From: a bacterium
GTDB lineage: Bacteria; Auribacterota; UBA3054
Assembly: GCA_017650925.1 (NCBI GenBank)
Contig: JAGCDY010000074.1
Location: 1-44,838, forward strand
Direction of reading: 5' to 3'
DNA: 44,838 nt
In this document: positions 33,008-41,254 of the stretch, one piece after another
How the letters are laid out: each line of letters starts with the position of its first letter
Position numbering within the stretch: the stretch's first letter is position 1
Notes under the pieces: generated by a model
The model's database searches: none
What the model was told of the DNA's origin: nothing
What the model saw: the letters and a program-made list of their open reading frames with translations, nothing else
Made by a program: the position numbers and the translations under genes

Positions 33008-33535
33008 TTAAGGACCTTCTATCCTCGCTTTAAGTTTGGCGAGGGTCTTCTTCAGGCGCCGCATGATCGTAGAGGCGTGCACTCCCCTTTTGGCGGCCAT
33101 TTCATCGAGCGTCAAGTCCTTGAAGTAATACTCCTCAAGGATCCTTTTCTCGTCGCCGCGAAGCTCCGACCTGGCCTTGGCCATCAGTTCGTAGGTCTCC
33201 TCTTTCTCGGCAAGCAGGGAAGCCGACGGTTCCGCCGCGTGCTCCTCGTAAATGAGGGTCGTGCTCCGCCTTTTGGCTTTGTGCATATAGGTGCTGACTA
33301 TGTTGGAAAACCGCCTCATGATGAGCTCCTCCAGTGGCTTCTCTCCCCTGTAGCCCGCCAGGTCGCTTTTCCAAAGCACGAAGATCAGATCGGAAAAGAA
33401 CTCCTCGAAATGATTGTGACAGCGGTAACGCTTAGCCAGAATGTAGCAGGGATTGCGGTAATCCCTGATGAATTTCCGCCAGGCTTCCTCGTCCCCGGAG
33501 CGCAGCCTTCTGGCAGAATCGAGATCTTCGTTCAT
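33008..33535 (-). CDS. ECF-like sigma-70 family RNA polymerase sigma factor
   Basis: A 175-residue sigma factor with only regions 2 and 4. Region 2 (about 15-85) contains the FFSDLIFVLWKSDLAGYRGE core and a basic promoter-melting tail. Region 4 (about 118-170) has the HTH LTLDEMAAKRGVHASTIMRRL. The ATG at 33535 has GGAAG upstream; an in-frame TTG at 33544 lacks one. No anti-sigma factor gene is adjacent. It leads the minus-strand series with the glycan ligase, pncC and recA, so it may control envelope genes nearby, possibly including the divergent glycosyltransferase operon. Confidence 0.85.
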   Translation of the reverse strand: MNEDLDSARRLRSGDEEAWRKFIRDYRNPCYILAKRYRCHNHFEEFFSDLIFVLWKSDLAGYRGEKPLEELIMRRFSNIVSTYMHKAKRRSTTLIYEEHAAEPSASLLAEKEETYELMAKARSELRGDEKRILEEYYFKDLTLDEMAAKRGVHASTIMRRLKKTLAKLKARIEGP

Positions 33536-33574
33536 GGCTTCCAAAATTCAGTGATTGCGCCATAAACAGGTCTC

Positions 33575-33603
33575 ATTTTATTTTCTTTGGGGACAGGATT
33601 CAA
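33575..33603 (-). promoter_or_regulatory. Promoter of the sigma factor and downstream minus-strand genes
   Basis: On the minus strand TTGAAT (33598-33603), a 17-base spacer and TAAAAT (33575-33580) match the housekeeping consensus at nine or ten of twelve positions. The leader to the ATG at 33535 would be about 33 bases. It could drive the entire series from sigma factor to beta-galactosidase. Confidence 0.5.
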
Positions 33604-33646
33604 GCTTTTTTTAAAATTCGCCTCGTTTTGATGGCGCCTGTCTCCC
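33589..33646. other. Interrupted inverted repeat in the divergent sigma/GT2 intergenic region
   Basis: GGGGACAGG (33589-33597) matches the complement of CCTGTCTCCC (33637-33646) with one bulged base, across about 39 AT-rich bases. The left arm lies directly next to the -35 box of the minus-strand promoter, and the right arm lies about 24 bases before the plus-strand -10 box. This fits a shared operator; a cruciform or chance match is possible. Confidence 0.35.
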
Positions 33647-33666
33647 AAAAAAAGCCGGGGCTCTTT

Positions 33667-33675
33667 TGCTATAAT
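33667..33675 (+). promoter_or_regulatory. Extended -10 promoter of the glycosyltransferase/CstA operon
   Basis: TGC-TATAAT (TG at 33667-33668, hexamer at 33670-33675) is an extended -10 element with a perfect -10 box and no recognisable -35 box. The predicted leader is about 40 bases, AT-rich and without a clear Shine-Dalgarno sequence before the ATG at 33723. Confidence 0.6.
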
Positions 33676-33722
33676 AGAAAGTTAAAGATTATCAAACAAT
33701 TAAAAACCAAACCGCGTTTTTT

Positions 33723-34658
33723 ATGGATATCTCTTTTGTTATTCCCGTCTTCAACGAAGAGGGCGACATAAGGCAGCTGCATTCCGAGATAACGGAGGTC
33801 ATGGGCGGACTGGGCCTCGATTACGAGATCTTCTTCATCAACGACGGCAGCAGGGACTCAAGCTGGGAGATCATTAAAGATCTGGCGCAATCGGACGGCC
33901 GCGTCCACGGGGTGGCCTTCAGGCGCAATTTCGGCAAATCCGAAGCTCTCTCTGCCGGCTTCAAAAGAGTATCCGGCAAATACGTCTTCACGATGGACGC
34001 CGACCTCCAGGACGACCCGCACGAGATCCCGGCTTTCCTGGAAATGATGAAACAGGGCTACGACCTTGTGTCGGGCTGGAAACAGACGCGCCATGATCCT
34101 CTGGAGAAGCGCTTGCCGTCCAAACTCTTCAACGCGACCGTCTCCCACATGACGGGCGTCAAACTCCACGACTTCAATTGCGGCTTCAAGTGCTACACCA
34201 AGGCCTGCACCGAGGAAATAGACTGCTACGGCGAACGCCACCGCTTCATGCCCGCCCTGGCTCACGAAAGGGGCTTCAAGGTGGGCGAACTGGTCGTCAA
34301 CCACCGCGCCAGGATCCACGGGAAATCGAAGTTCGGCTTTGAGCGCTACGTGAGAGGCTTCATGGATCTTCTGACGGTCACGTTCCTGGCCGCCTATTCA
34401 AGACGCCCGGCGCATTTGATCGGCGGCATCGGCGTGCTTTCTATAATACTGGGAGGTTTTTGTCTCATCCTGTCCCTTTTGCTCTACCTCTTCGGCGGCT
34501 TTAATCAGGTCATAGCGTCCGCCCCGATCTTCATCACCGCCCTGGCCTTTTTTGTTTTCGGCGGTATTTCTATCTTCTTGGGTCTGATCTCCGAACTGAT
34601 CGTCGACCGTTCGCGCACACCGCAGAAGACTATCCATTCCGTAAGGGAGGAATTCTAA
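33723..34658 (+). CDS. GT2 glycosyltransferase, polyprenyl-phosphate sugar synthase type
   Basis: A 311-residue GT-A enzyme of the DPM1/GtrB/ArnC group. The N-terminal FVIPVFNEEG, the metal/nucleotide site DADLQDDP at 92-99, HRFMP, and the RIHGKSKFG acceptor-loop motif are present. Two C-terminal membrane helices lie at about 230-256 and 268-292. Such enzymes transfer a sugar from a nucleotide donor to undecaprenyl phosphate on the cytoplasmic face; the product is flipped and used by GT-C transferases. A GT-C gene lies in the same operon at 37598, a plausible partner. The two genes between them are CstA transporters. Confidence 0.9.
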   Translation: MDISFVIPVFNEEGDIRQLHSEITEVMGGLGLDYEIFFINDGSRDSSWEIIKDLAQSDGRVHGVAFRRNFGKSEALSAGFKRVSGKYVFTMDADLQDDPHEIPAFLEMMKQGYDLVSGWKQTRHDPLEKRLPSKLFNATVSHMTGVKLHDFNCGFKCYTKACTEEIDCYGERHRFMPALAHERGFKVGELVVNHRARIHGKSKFGFERYVRGFMDLLTVTFLAAYSRRPAHLIGGIGVLSIILGGFCLILSLLLYLFGGFNQVIASAPIFITALAFFVFGGISIFLGLISELIVDRSRTPQKTIHSVREEF

Positions 34659-34666
34659 TTTAAGCC

Positions 34667-36094
34667 ATGACGACTTTTCTCATCGGTCTGGGAATACTTA
34701 TTTTCGGCGGCGCCCTCTACGGCCGCTTCATGGAAAGATTTTTCGGCGTTGAAGACAGGCCGACTCCCGCGATAGTAAAAAACGACGGCAAGGAATACGT
34801 TCCGATGCCGACCTGGAAATGCGCGCTCGTCCATCTTCTCAACATCGCCGGCACAGGACCGGTGCTGGGGCCCATCCTGGGCATTATTTTCGGCCCAATA
34901 GTCTTCATAACCATTCCCCTAGGCTGCGTATTCGCCGGGGCCGTGCACGACTATATGATCGGCATGATCTCGATCAGGGAGGACGGTGCGCAGATGCAGG
35001 ATCTCGTGAACAAGTACCTCGGGAGGCACATAGCGCTGCTCTTCGACGTCTTCATCTGCCTTATGGCGCTGCTGGTGGTCGTCACTTTCACCTACTCCCC
35101 CGGCGATATCGTGGTCACAAGTTTCCTGAACAAGGAAGCGGATGTTGGCACTTACCAGACATGGGTAGCTTATGCCGTGATCTTCATATATTATCTTTTG
35201 GCCACCTACATGCCGATAGACAAGCTGATCGGCAGAGTCTATCCCGTCATTGGCAGCCTTTTCATCCTTTCGGCCGTTATCATCTTCGCCCTGATCTTCC
35301 TGAAGAAACTGCCGCTGGAAGAACTCAGCTGGGCCAACTGGCGCGGAAAAGAAGCCAACATGATCCCCCTCTTTTTCGTGACCGTGGCCTGCGGCATAGC
35401 CTCGGGCTTCCATTCCACACAGGCGACCTTGATCGCCCGTTCCGTAAAGCATGAAAGATGCGGCCGCAAGGTCTTCTTCAATATGATGCTGGTCGAGGGC
35501 TTCATCGCCATGATCTGGGCGGCCGTCGCCATGGGCGTCGCGGCAAAATTTGAGCTCAGCAACCCCAAAGACGCCAACTTGACGCTGGTGGAGATCATAA
35601 GATTTCTCCTGGGCAGCAAATTTGGCATCATCGTCATGGCCGGATTCATAGTTCTGCCCATAACCACGGGCGGCACGACCATGCGCGTCCTGCGCATCAT
35701 AATGAGCGAGCTGCTGAAAATAAAAAAAGAAAATCTTCTCGGCAAGATCCTGCTGGGCGCATTCATAGTGATCGCTTCGCTCTCCCTGCTCCTTTTCGTG
35801 AAGTTCCAGCCGGACGGCTTCCAAATGATCTGGCGGTATTTCGCCTGGAGCAACCAGATCATCGTGGTCTTTACCCTGGCGGTCGTGACGGCCTATATGG
35901 TTCGGCAAAAGAAACTCATCGTTTTCACGGTCCTGCCGGGCGCTTTTTATCTGTTCGTGGTGTCAAGTTTCATTTTGCACGCCGAATTCGGATTCAATCT
36001 CAGCTGGGACAAATCCTATCTTATCTCCGGCCTGCTCTCGCTGGCTTTCATAGGCTATTTCAGTTGGAAAAAATATTTAACAAGGAAGGCATGA
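34667..36094 (+). CDS. CstA-family transporter (paralogue 1)
   Basis: A 475-residue polytopic protein of the carbon starvation CstA family, which imports peptides or pyruvate. Family blocks visible are NIAGTGPVLGPILG, GCVFAGAVHDYMIGMIS, ACGIASGFHSTQATLIAR, and NMMLVEGFIAMIWAA. It is the short form of about 480-500 residues rather than the 700-residue E. coli type. About a dozen membrane segments are evident. It starts 8 bases after the GT2 gene and is followed after one base by a close paralogue. Nothing in the sequence explains why it sits in a glycan operon. Confidence 0.9.
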   Translation: MTTFLIGLGILIFGGALYGRFMERFFGVEDRPTPAIVKNDGKEYVPMPTWKCALVHLLNIAGTGPVLGPILGIIFGPIVFITIPLGCVFAGAVHDYMIGMISIREDGAQMQDLVNKYLGRHIALLFDVFICLMALLVVVTFTYSPGDIVVTSFLNKEADVGTYQTWVAYAVIFIYYLLATYMPIDKLIGRVYPVIGSLFILSAVIIFALIFLKKLPLEELSWANWRGKEANMIPLFFVTVACGIASGFHSTQATLIARSVKHERCGRKVFFNMMLVEGFIAMIWAAVAMGVAAKFELSNPKDANLTLVEIIRFLLGSKFGIIVMAGFIVLPITTGGTTMRVLRIIMSELLKIKKENLLGKILLGAFIVIASLSLLLFVKFQPDGFQMIWRYFAWSNQIIVVFTLAVVTAYMVRQKKLIVFTVLPGAFYLFVVSSFILHAEFGFNLSWDKSYLISGLLSLAFIGYFSWKKYLTRKA

Positions 36095-36095
36095 C

Positions 36096-37598
36096 ATGTG
36101 GACGTTTCTTACCGGTCTGGTGATCTTGGGCGTAGGCGGCTGTCTTTACGGCAGCTTCGTTGAACGTTTCTTCGGCGTCAGCGATAAACCGACGCCGGCC
36201 GTTACGAAAGCTGACGGCGTGGACTACGTTCCCATGTCAAGCTGGCGCAACGGGCTTATCCACCTTCTTAACATAGCCGGGACCGGCCCCATACTGGGAC
36301 CCATCCAGGGCATTCTCTTCGGGCCGATGGCCTTCATCACCATCCCCCTGGGCTGCATCCTGGCAGGCGCGGTCCAGGACTACATGATCGGCATGATCTC
36401 CACAAGGAATGACGGCGAGCAGATCGAGAGTCTGGTGAAACGCTTCCTCGGCAAACACGTGGCTTTCTACTTCGGCATCTTCGTCCTCCTGGCGGTATTG
36501 CTGTTCGGCGTGACCTGCGTCTACACTCCGGGCGACATCTTCGTAAAAGGCGTGCTCAAGAAGAGCGCTGAAATCAACAGTTGGTATCTTTGGGTGGTTT
36601 ACGGTGTGATCTTCGGCTACTATCTCATCGCCACCCTGCTCCCCATCGACAAGATCATCGGCAGAGTTTACCCCTTCATCGGGGGCTTCTTCATCTTCAC
36701 GGCCATTTTGCTCTTTGTTTACATTTTCGCGGAAAAACTTCCCCTGAAAGAGCTTGACCCCTCCAGCTTGTGGAGTTGGAAACAAGACCCGGTAAATAAA
36801 TTCTTCCCCATCTTCTTCGTGACAGTCGCCTGCGGCATCGCGAGCGGTTTCCACGCCACCCAGGCCACCATCATCTCCCGCACCTTGACGCATGAAAGGG
36901 AAGGCCGCAAAATATTCTACAACATGATGCTCGTGGAAGGTTTTATCGCCATGATCTGGGCGGCCGTCACCATGGGCGTGATCGAGCTCTACGACATAAA
37001 TACCACCGAAAACGCCACGAACATGCTGGCCGAGATCATCGACGACGTTCTCAAGGTCTTCAATATCGACAACTCTTCCCCCCACGATGACCTCGTCTAC
37101 GTTGTCGGCAAACTCTTCTCCAACGGCATCGACATAGTGGTCATCCTAGGCGTCATCGTCCTGCCCATTACCAGCGGCGACACGGCGCTCCGAAGCTGCC
37201 GCCTGATGGCCGGCGAAATGCTTGGCGTCGACCAGAGCAAACCAGAAAACCGCCTAAAATTGGGCGCCGCCATCTTCGCTCTGACCGCCGTTCTCCTTTT
37301 CGTCGCCAAATTAAGCAACAGCGGCTTCCAGCTTCTCTGGCGCTACTTCGCCTGGGCCAACCAGACGATCGTGGTCTTCTCTTTGGCTGTGGCCACCGCC
37401 TGGTGCATCAAGGAGGGCAAGTCCATCTGGGTCACGGTGCTGCCGGGCGCCTTTTACCTGACCGTCACTTCCTCCTTCATACTGAGCGCCCCGATCGGTT
37501 TCAACCTGCACTGGCTGGTAGCTGACATCATCGCCGCGGTCCTCGCTTTGGCCTACATCATCTACTTCGTCAATCTGAAGAAAAAAACTTCCCTTTAA
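36096..37598 (+). CDS. CstA-family transporter (paralogue 2)
   Basis: A 500-residue paralogue of the preceding gene. Shared blocks include NIAGTGPILGPIQG, ACGIASGFHATQATIISR, the membrane segment NMMLVEGFIAMIWAAVTMGV, and SGFQLLWRYFAWANQTIVVF. It differs mainly by an insertion of about 25 residues around 300-330 in a loop (KVFNIDNSSPHDDL). A very good AAGGAAGG ribosome site lies before the ATG, suggesting it is translated more strongly than paralogue 1. The two may differ in substrate or form a pair. The stop overlaps the start of the GT-C gene (TAATG). Confidence 0.9.
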   Translation: MWTFLTGLVILGVGGCLYGSFVERFFGVSDKPTPAVTKADGVDYVPMSSWRNGLIHLLNIAGTGPILGPIQGILFGPMAFITIPLGCILAGAVQDYMIGMISTRNDGEQIESLVKRFLGKHVAFYFGIFVLLAVLLFGVTCVYTPGDIFVKGVLKKSAEINSWYLWVVYGVIFGYYLIATLLPIDKIIGRVYPFIGGFFIFTAILLFVYIFAEKLPLKELDPSSLWSWKQDPVNKFFPIFFVTVACGIASGFHATQATIISRTLTHEREGRKIFYNMMLVEGFIAMIWAAVTMGVIELYDINTTENATNMLAEIIDDVLKVFNIDNSSPHDDLVYVVGKLFSNGIDIVVILGVIVLPITSGDTALRSCRLMAGEMLGVDQSKPENRLKLGAAIFALTAVLLFVAKLSNSGFQLLWRYFAWANQTIVVFSLAVATAWCIKEGKSIWVTVLPGAFYLTVTSSFILSAPIGFNLHWLVADIIAAVLALAYIIYFVNLKKKTSL

Positions 37599-39961
37599 TG
37601 AAAGCGAAGGAAAAAGTTCTATGTTTCCTTGAGAAGCGCGGCGCGGCTATCGTCTTCACAGCCGCATTGGCGCTCTTTCTCTTTTTGCGGTTCAAACTCT
37701 TCTTCAAGTACGGACTCTCGCAGGATGAGGTGCTGATCATCTCGCAAGTGAGGACCTGGGATCCCGTGAAGATCTGGCACTACTACGGCTTCAGGGGGCA
37801 GGGCTTTTTCCTGCAGCATTACATCTTCTACGTTCTTTCCCTGTGCGGCGTTTTCGCGAGCGTGAGCTACTTGAGGTTCATCTGCCTCGCCGAATCATTC
37901 CTGGGCTTCTTTTTGCTTTTCAAATTCACGAAGAAATATTTCGGAGCGCTCGTCTGTTTCGGGGCGCTCCTTGTCTACGCTCTCAGCCCCTACCAGATAA
38001 TCTACACGCTCTACATCCGCTTCTACGCCCTCGTGATGACCCTCGTCATCGCGGAGTGCTATTTCTACTTCGAGGCGCTGGAAAAAGAGGATTGGAAGAA
38101 ACTCTGGCTGCCGGCGCTCTTCGCCGCTCTCGCTTACTGCACGCACCAGTTCAGCGTCTTCATTCAGCCGGTCTTTCTTGTGCACTTCCTTATCTTCTGT
38201 CTTGCCCGCCGCCCGAACAAGGCCAACGCGAAATGGTTTGTTTGGGGCGCGCTTACGCTTGCTTTCATCGCGGGCCTCGCTCTCTGCGCTCCCGCCTTGG
38301 CAAAGAAGACCGGGCTTGTTTTCGGCGCCCGGGACGCCTGGCTGCCGGTGAAACTCGGCCTGGCCTCCCAGAGGCTGCAGTTCTTTTTCTGGAACGACGC
38401 CCTCCCCTTGCGCGTCTGCTCCCTGGTCTTCCTCTGGCTCAGCCTTGGTCTGGCCATAACCGCCAGGATCGCGAAGAGGGAAAAAATTCTCCCGGTAATA
38501 TTCCTTGTCCTCGGGATCGTCATCCCCTACTTTTTCCTGAGCCACTTTCATTTCGCGCATTTCTTCGACAAGCGCTATCTGGCTTTCTGGTTCCCGATCT
38601 GGACGGTCGCCTGGGTCGTCTGGCTGGAATTCCCGGCCTACGTCTTGGGCAACCTTAGAGTCTTAGAGGGCAAAACGGTGCTGCGCAACGTAAGCGCCGG
38701 AGTTTTCTTTTTGGTCTTTCTGATATCCTTCTTCCGCTTCAGCTCCCTCTTTAAGATGCGCTGGATCGAAAGCGGGAACCGCGAGGCCGTGACCTTCCTG
38801 GAAGAGCGGGCCGCAGGGAAGGATCTTCCTCTGATCCTCATCAGCGAACCGGACGCCGGCTCACGCAACAACATTCTGCCGCAATATTATTTCGACGTGT
38901 TGGACCACAAGGGAGAGGCCTGCCTCGATCTCCTGACGGTCATGCGCAAAGGCGCGGCCTACGAAAAAATGGACGAGTCCGCCGTGGTCTGGTCGCAGAC
39001 CGCCAAGAGGCTCAAAAAGCCCGAAGCTTTCGAGCGCTCCCAGATCGGCAGCCACGAGCTGATCTACGGGGGAACGTTCACCAACTGGCACGACGTCGCG
39101 GCGGCCACCGCGAAGGTCATTCCCGAATCAGCAAAACTTATGCCGTCCGGTCCACTGTATTATGAAGGCGTTCTGGACGTCGGATCGAAAGAAGCTGACA
39201 CTCATCTGCTCTCAGGCTTCTCGCACGACGAATTCGTCAGTCCCGAGGAGAACTGGACCTGGTGCGTCGGCACGAACATCACGGCCCGCTTCATGTTCAT
39301 GGGCTGCTCGAACTACTGCGTCGCGGCGCGCGTCAGGGCCATCGAAAAGATGCGGGCCGACTTTTTCCTGGACGGCCAGCCGGTTGGAAGCGCGACTATC
39401 GGCACGGCTTTCACGAACGTACTTTTCAGGGCAAACGTCATTCCCAAACCGCGGCCCAATGGCGCTCCCCTTCTGCTGAACGTAGTGACGAGCGGAACGA
39501 AGGTCCCGGGACAGGTCGCGAAAGGCGTCTATGACAACCGTCCGCTTTCCCTCTGTTTCGACAAGCTGACGGTCTGCCCCGCACCGGACGAAGAAGATCC
39601 GGCTGCCGCCATCGGCCTTGCCGACCATAGGCCGAAAGCGCGGAAGGCGAAGGCCGGAGAGCCTTTCGAGATCACGGTGCTCTGCGCCAATCTCGGAAAA
39701 ACGACCTGGGAATGCCAGGGAAATAACCCCTTCAGGCTTTCCCTGAGCTGGCAGAATTTCGACCACAAGGAGATCCAGGACGACAGGATCTGGCTTACCA
39801 GGGACGTTCCTCCCGGCGACACCATAAGGGTGAAGTGTTCGGTCAAAGCGCCTGAAAGATCTTGCAACGTGCTTCTCCTGGACATGGTCCACGAGAACGT
39901 CAGATTCTTCCGCCAGTGTTTACCTTTGGCAGTACAAATAGAAATCGATCCAAGGAGATAG
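37598..39961 (+). CDS. GT-C superfamily membrane glycosyltransferase with C-terminal beta domains
   Basis: A 787-residue protein. Residues 15-390 carry about ten hydrophobic segments. The first outside loop holds the Asp43-Glu44 pair in LSQDEV, typical of the catalytic loop of PMT/ArnT-type GT-C enzymes, and ALSPYQIIYTLYIRFYAL matches the second conserved helix. These enzymes use a polyprenyl-phosphate sugar outside the membrane. The final 390 residues are soluble and appear to hold a luminal segment, a carbohydrate-binding-like sandwich (LLSGFSHDEF...WTWCVG) and a CARDB/Ig-like domain (LCANLGKTTWECQGNN). The donor may be made by the GT2 enzyme at 33723. Acceptor unknown. Confidence 0.78.
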   Translation: MKAKEKVLCFLEKRGAAIVFTAALALFLFLRFKLFFKYGLSQDEVLIISQVRTWDPVKIWHYYGFRGQGFFLQHYIFYVLSLCGVFASVSYLRFICLAESFLGFFLLFKFTKKYFGALVCFGALLVYALSPYQIIYTLYIRFYALVMTLVIAECYFYFEALEKEDWKKLWLPALFAALAYCTHQFSVFIQPVFLVHFLIFCLARRPNKANAKWFVWGALTLAFIAGLALCAPALAKKTGLVFGARDAWLPVKLGLASQRLQFFFWNDALPLRVCSLVFLWLSLGLAITARIAKREKILPVIFLVLGIVIPYFFLSHFHFAHFFDKRYLAFWFPIWTVAWVVWLEFPAYVLGNLRVLEGKTVLRNVSAGVFFLVFLISFFRFSSLFKMRWIESGNREAVTFLEERAAGKDLPLILISEPDAGSRNNILPQYYFDVLDHKGEACLDLLTVMRKGAAYEKMDESAVVWSQTAKRLKKPEAFERSQIGSHELIYGGTFTNWHDVAAATAKVIPESAKLMPSGPLYYEGVLDVGSKEADTHLLSGFSHDEFVSPEENWTWCVGTNITARFMFMGCSNYCVAARVRAIEKMRADFFLDGQPVGSATIGTAFTNVLFRANVIPKPRPNGAPLLLNVVTSGTKVPGQVAKGVYDNRPLSLCFDKLTVCPAPDEEDPAAAIGLADHRPKARKAKAGEPFEITVLCANLGKTTWECQGNNPFRLSLSWQNFDHKEIQDDRIWLTRDVPPGDTIRVKCSVKAPERSCNVLLLDMVHENVRFFRQCLPLAVQIEIDPRR

Positions 39962-39963
39962 AT

Positions 39964-41106
39964 ATGCAATTAAAGATCCCCTTCAACAAACCGTATATGA
40001 CGGGGCGCGAGCTCGCCCTGATAGCGGACGCCCACGCGTCCAGACATCTCTCCGGCGACGGAAAATATACCAAGCTCTGCAACAAGTGGCTGGAGGAATT
40101 GTCCGGCGCCAAAGCGGCGCTTCTGACGCACTCCTGCACGGCGGCGCTTGAGATGTCCGCGCTGCTCTGCGATATCAAGCCCGGCGACGAAGTGATCGTC
40201 CCCTCCTTCACTTTCGTCACGACCGTCAGCTCTTTTGTCATGCGCGGCGCCGTGCCGGTCTTCATCGACATCAGGCCCGACACGCTCAACATGGACGAGA
40301 CGAAGATCGAAGCCGCCATTACGGAAAAGACCAGAGCCATCGTTCCCGTCCACTACGCGGGCGTCGGCGCCGAGATGGATACCATTGTCGCCATCGCGAA
40401 AAAACACAACCTGATGGTCGTGGAGGACAACGCCCAGGGCGTCATGAGTTCCTTTAAGGGAAAACCCCTGGGCTCCTTCGGAAATTTGGCCGCGGTCTCC
40501 TTCCACGAGACAAAGAACATTATTTCCGGCGAAGGCGGCGCCCTCTACGTCAACGACGAAGAGCTCATCAGCAAAGCTGAAATAATCAGGGAGAAAGGCA
40601 CAAACCGCGCGCGCTTCTTCAGAGGCCAGGTCGACAAGTACACCTGGGAAGATCTGGGTTCCTCTTATTTGCCGAGCGAGATCTTGGCGGCTTTCCTCTG
40701 GGGGCAGATCAAGGAAGCTTATGAAATAACCGACAGACGTTTGAAGATCTGGCAGACTTATCACGAAGCGTTCGCCGGACTCGAGAAAGAAGGTCTCGTT
40801 AGAAGGCCCATCGTTCCCGAATACTGCAAGCACAACGCTCACATGTATTATCTGCTCTTCAATTCGCTGGAAGAAAGGACCGATTTCATAGCGAAGATGA
40901 GAGAAGCCGGCATCGGCTGCGTTTTCCATTATCTGCCGCTGCACGACTCACCCGCCGGCAGAAAATTCGGCCGCTTCAACGAAGAGCTTCCCGTGACGAA
41001 AAAAGTTTCCGACACACTCGTCAGACTCCCCTTGTGGGTCGGTCTTGAAAAAGACGGGCAGTTGGAAGAGGTCATAGAGAAGGCCATCGGGATAATCAGG
41101 CAGTAA
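39964..41106 (+). CDS. DegT/DnrJ/EryC1 sugar aminotransferase, WecE/RffA-like
   Basis: A 380-residue PLP enzyme. The catalytic lysine is Lys184 in SFHETKN, the sequence characteristic of WecE (dTDP-4-keto-6-deoxyglucose 4-aminotransferase), followed by GEGGALYVND. The N-terminal IPFNKPYMTGRE and PSFTFVTT blocks also match. The expected product is a dTDP-4-amino-4,6-dideoxyhexose for surface glycans. AAGGAG lies before the ATG at 39964; an open frame continues into the previous gene, but no homologous sequence lies there. It is the last gene of the operon. Other SAT-family 3- or 4-aminotransferases are possible. Confidence 0.9.
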   Translation: MQLKIPFNKPYMTGRELALIADAHASRHLSGDGKYTKLCNKWLEELSGAKAALLTHSCTAALEMSALLCDIKPGDEVIVPSFTFVTTVSSFVMRGAVPVFIDIRPDTLNMDETKIEAAITEKTRAIVPVHYAGVGAEMDTIVAIAKKHNLMVVEDNAQGVMSSFKGKPLGSFGNLAAVSFHETKNIISGEGGALYVNDEELISKAEIIREKGTNRARFFRGQVDKYTWEDLGSSYLPSEILAAFLWGQIKEAYEITDRRLKIWQTYHEAFAGLEKEGLVRRPIVPEYCKHNAHMYYLLFNSLEERTDFIAKMREAGIGCVFHYLPLHDSPAGRKFGRFNEELPVTKKVSDTLVRLPLWVGLEKDGQLEEVIEKAIGIIRQ

Positions 41107-41128
41107 AGTATTCATTGCTTAATTTTTC

Positions 41129-41168
41129 AAAACGGGCGATTTTTGTTAAATCGCTCGTTTTTAATTAT
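41129..41168 (+). terminator. Intrinsic terminator of the glycan operon
   Basis: AAAACGGGCGATTT (41129-41142) and AAATCGCTCGTTTT (41148-41161) form a 14-bp stem with one mismatch and a 5-base loop, followed by more T-rich sequence. It lies 22 bases after the aminotransferase stop. The A-rich left arm also permits termination on the other strand. Confidence 0.9.
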
Positions 41169-41193
41169 TTATATTCAAATATTATTTCCTCTC

Positions 41194-41222
41194 TTGTTTC
41201 CAAATTAAAGTTTTCGTATAAT
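41194..41222 (+). promoter_or_regulatory. Promoter of the AraC-family regulator gene
   Basis: TTGTTT (41194-41199), a 17-base spacer and TATAAT (41217-41222) fit the housekeeping consensus. The leader is about 26 bases and includes GAGAGGAG before the ATG at 41255. Confidence 0.65.
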
Positions 41223-41254
41223 TAGTTCGGTAACAAAATCGAGAGGAGTTTTGT

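Noticed and set aside
34919-35908. Minus-strand open frame of 329 codons opposite the first CstA gene
   Set aside because: His/Asp-rich shadow sequence typical of reading a membrane protein gene backwards.
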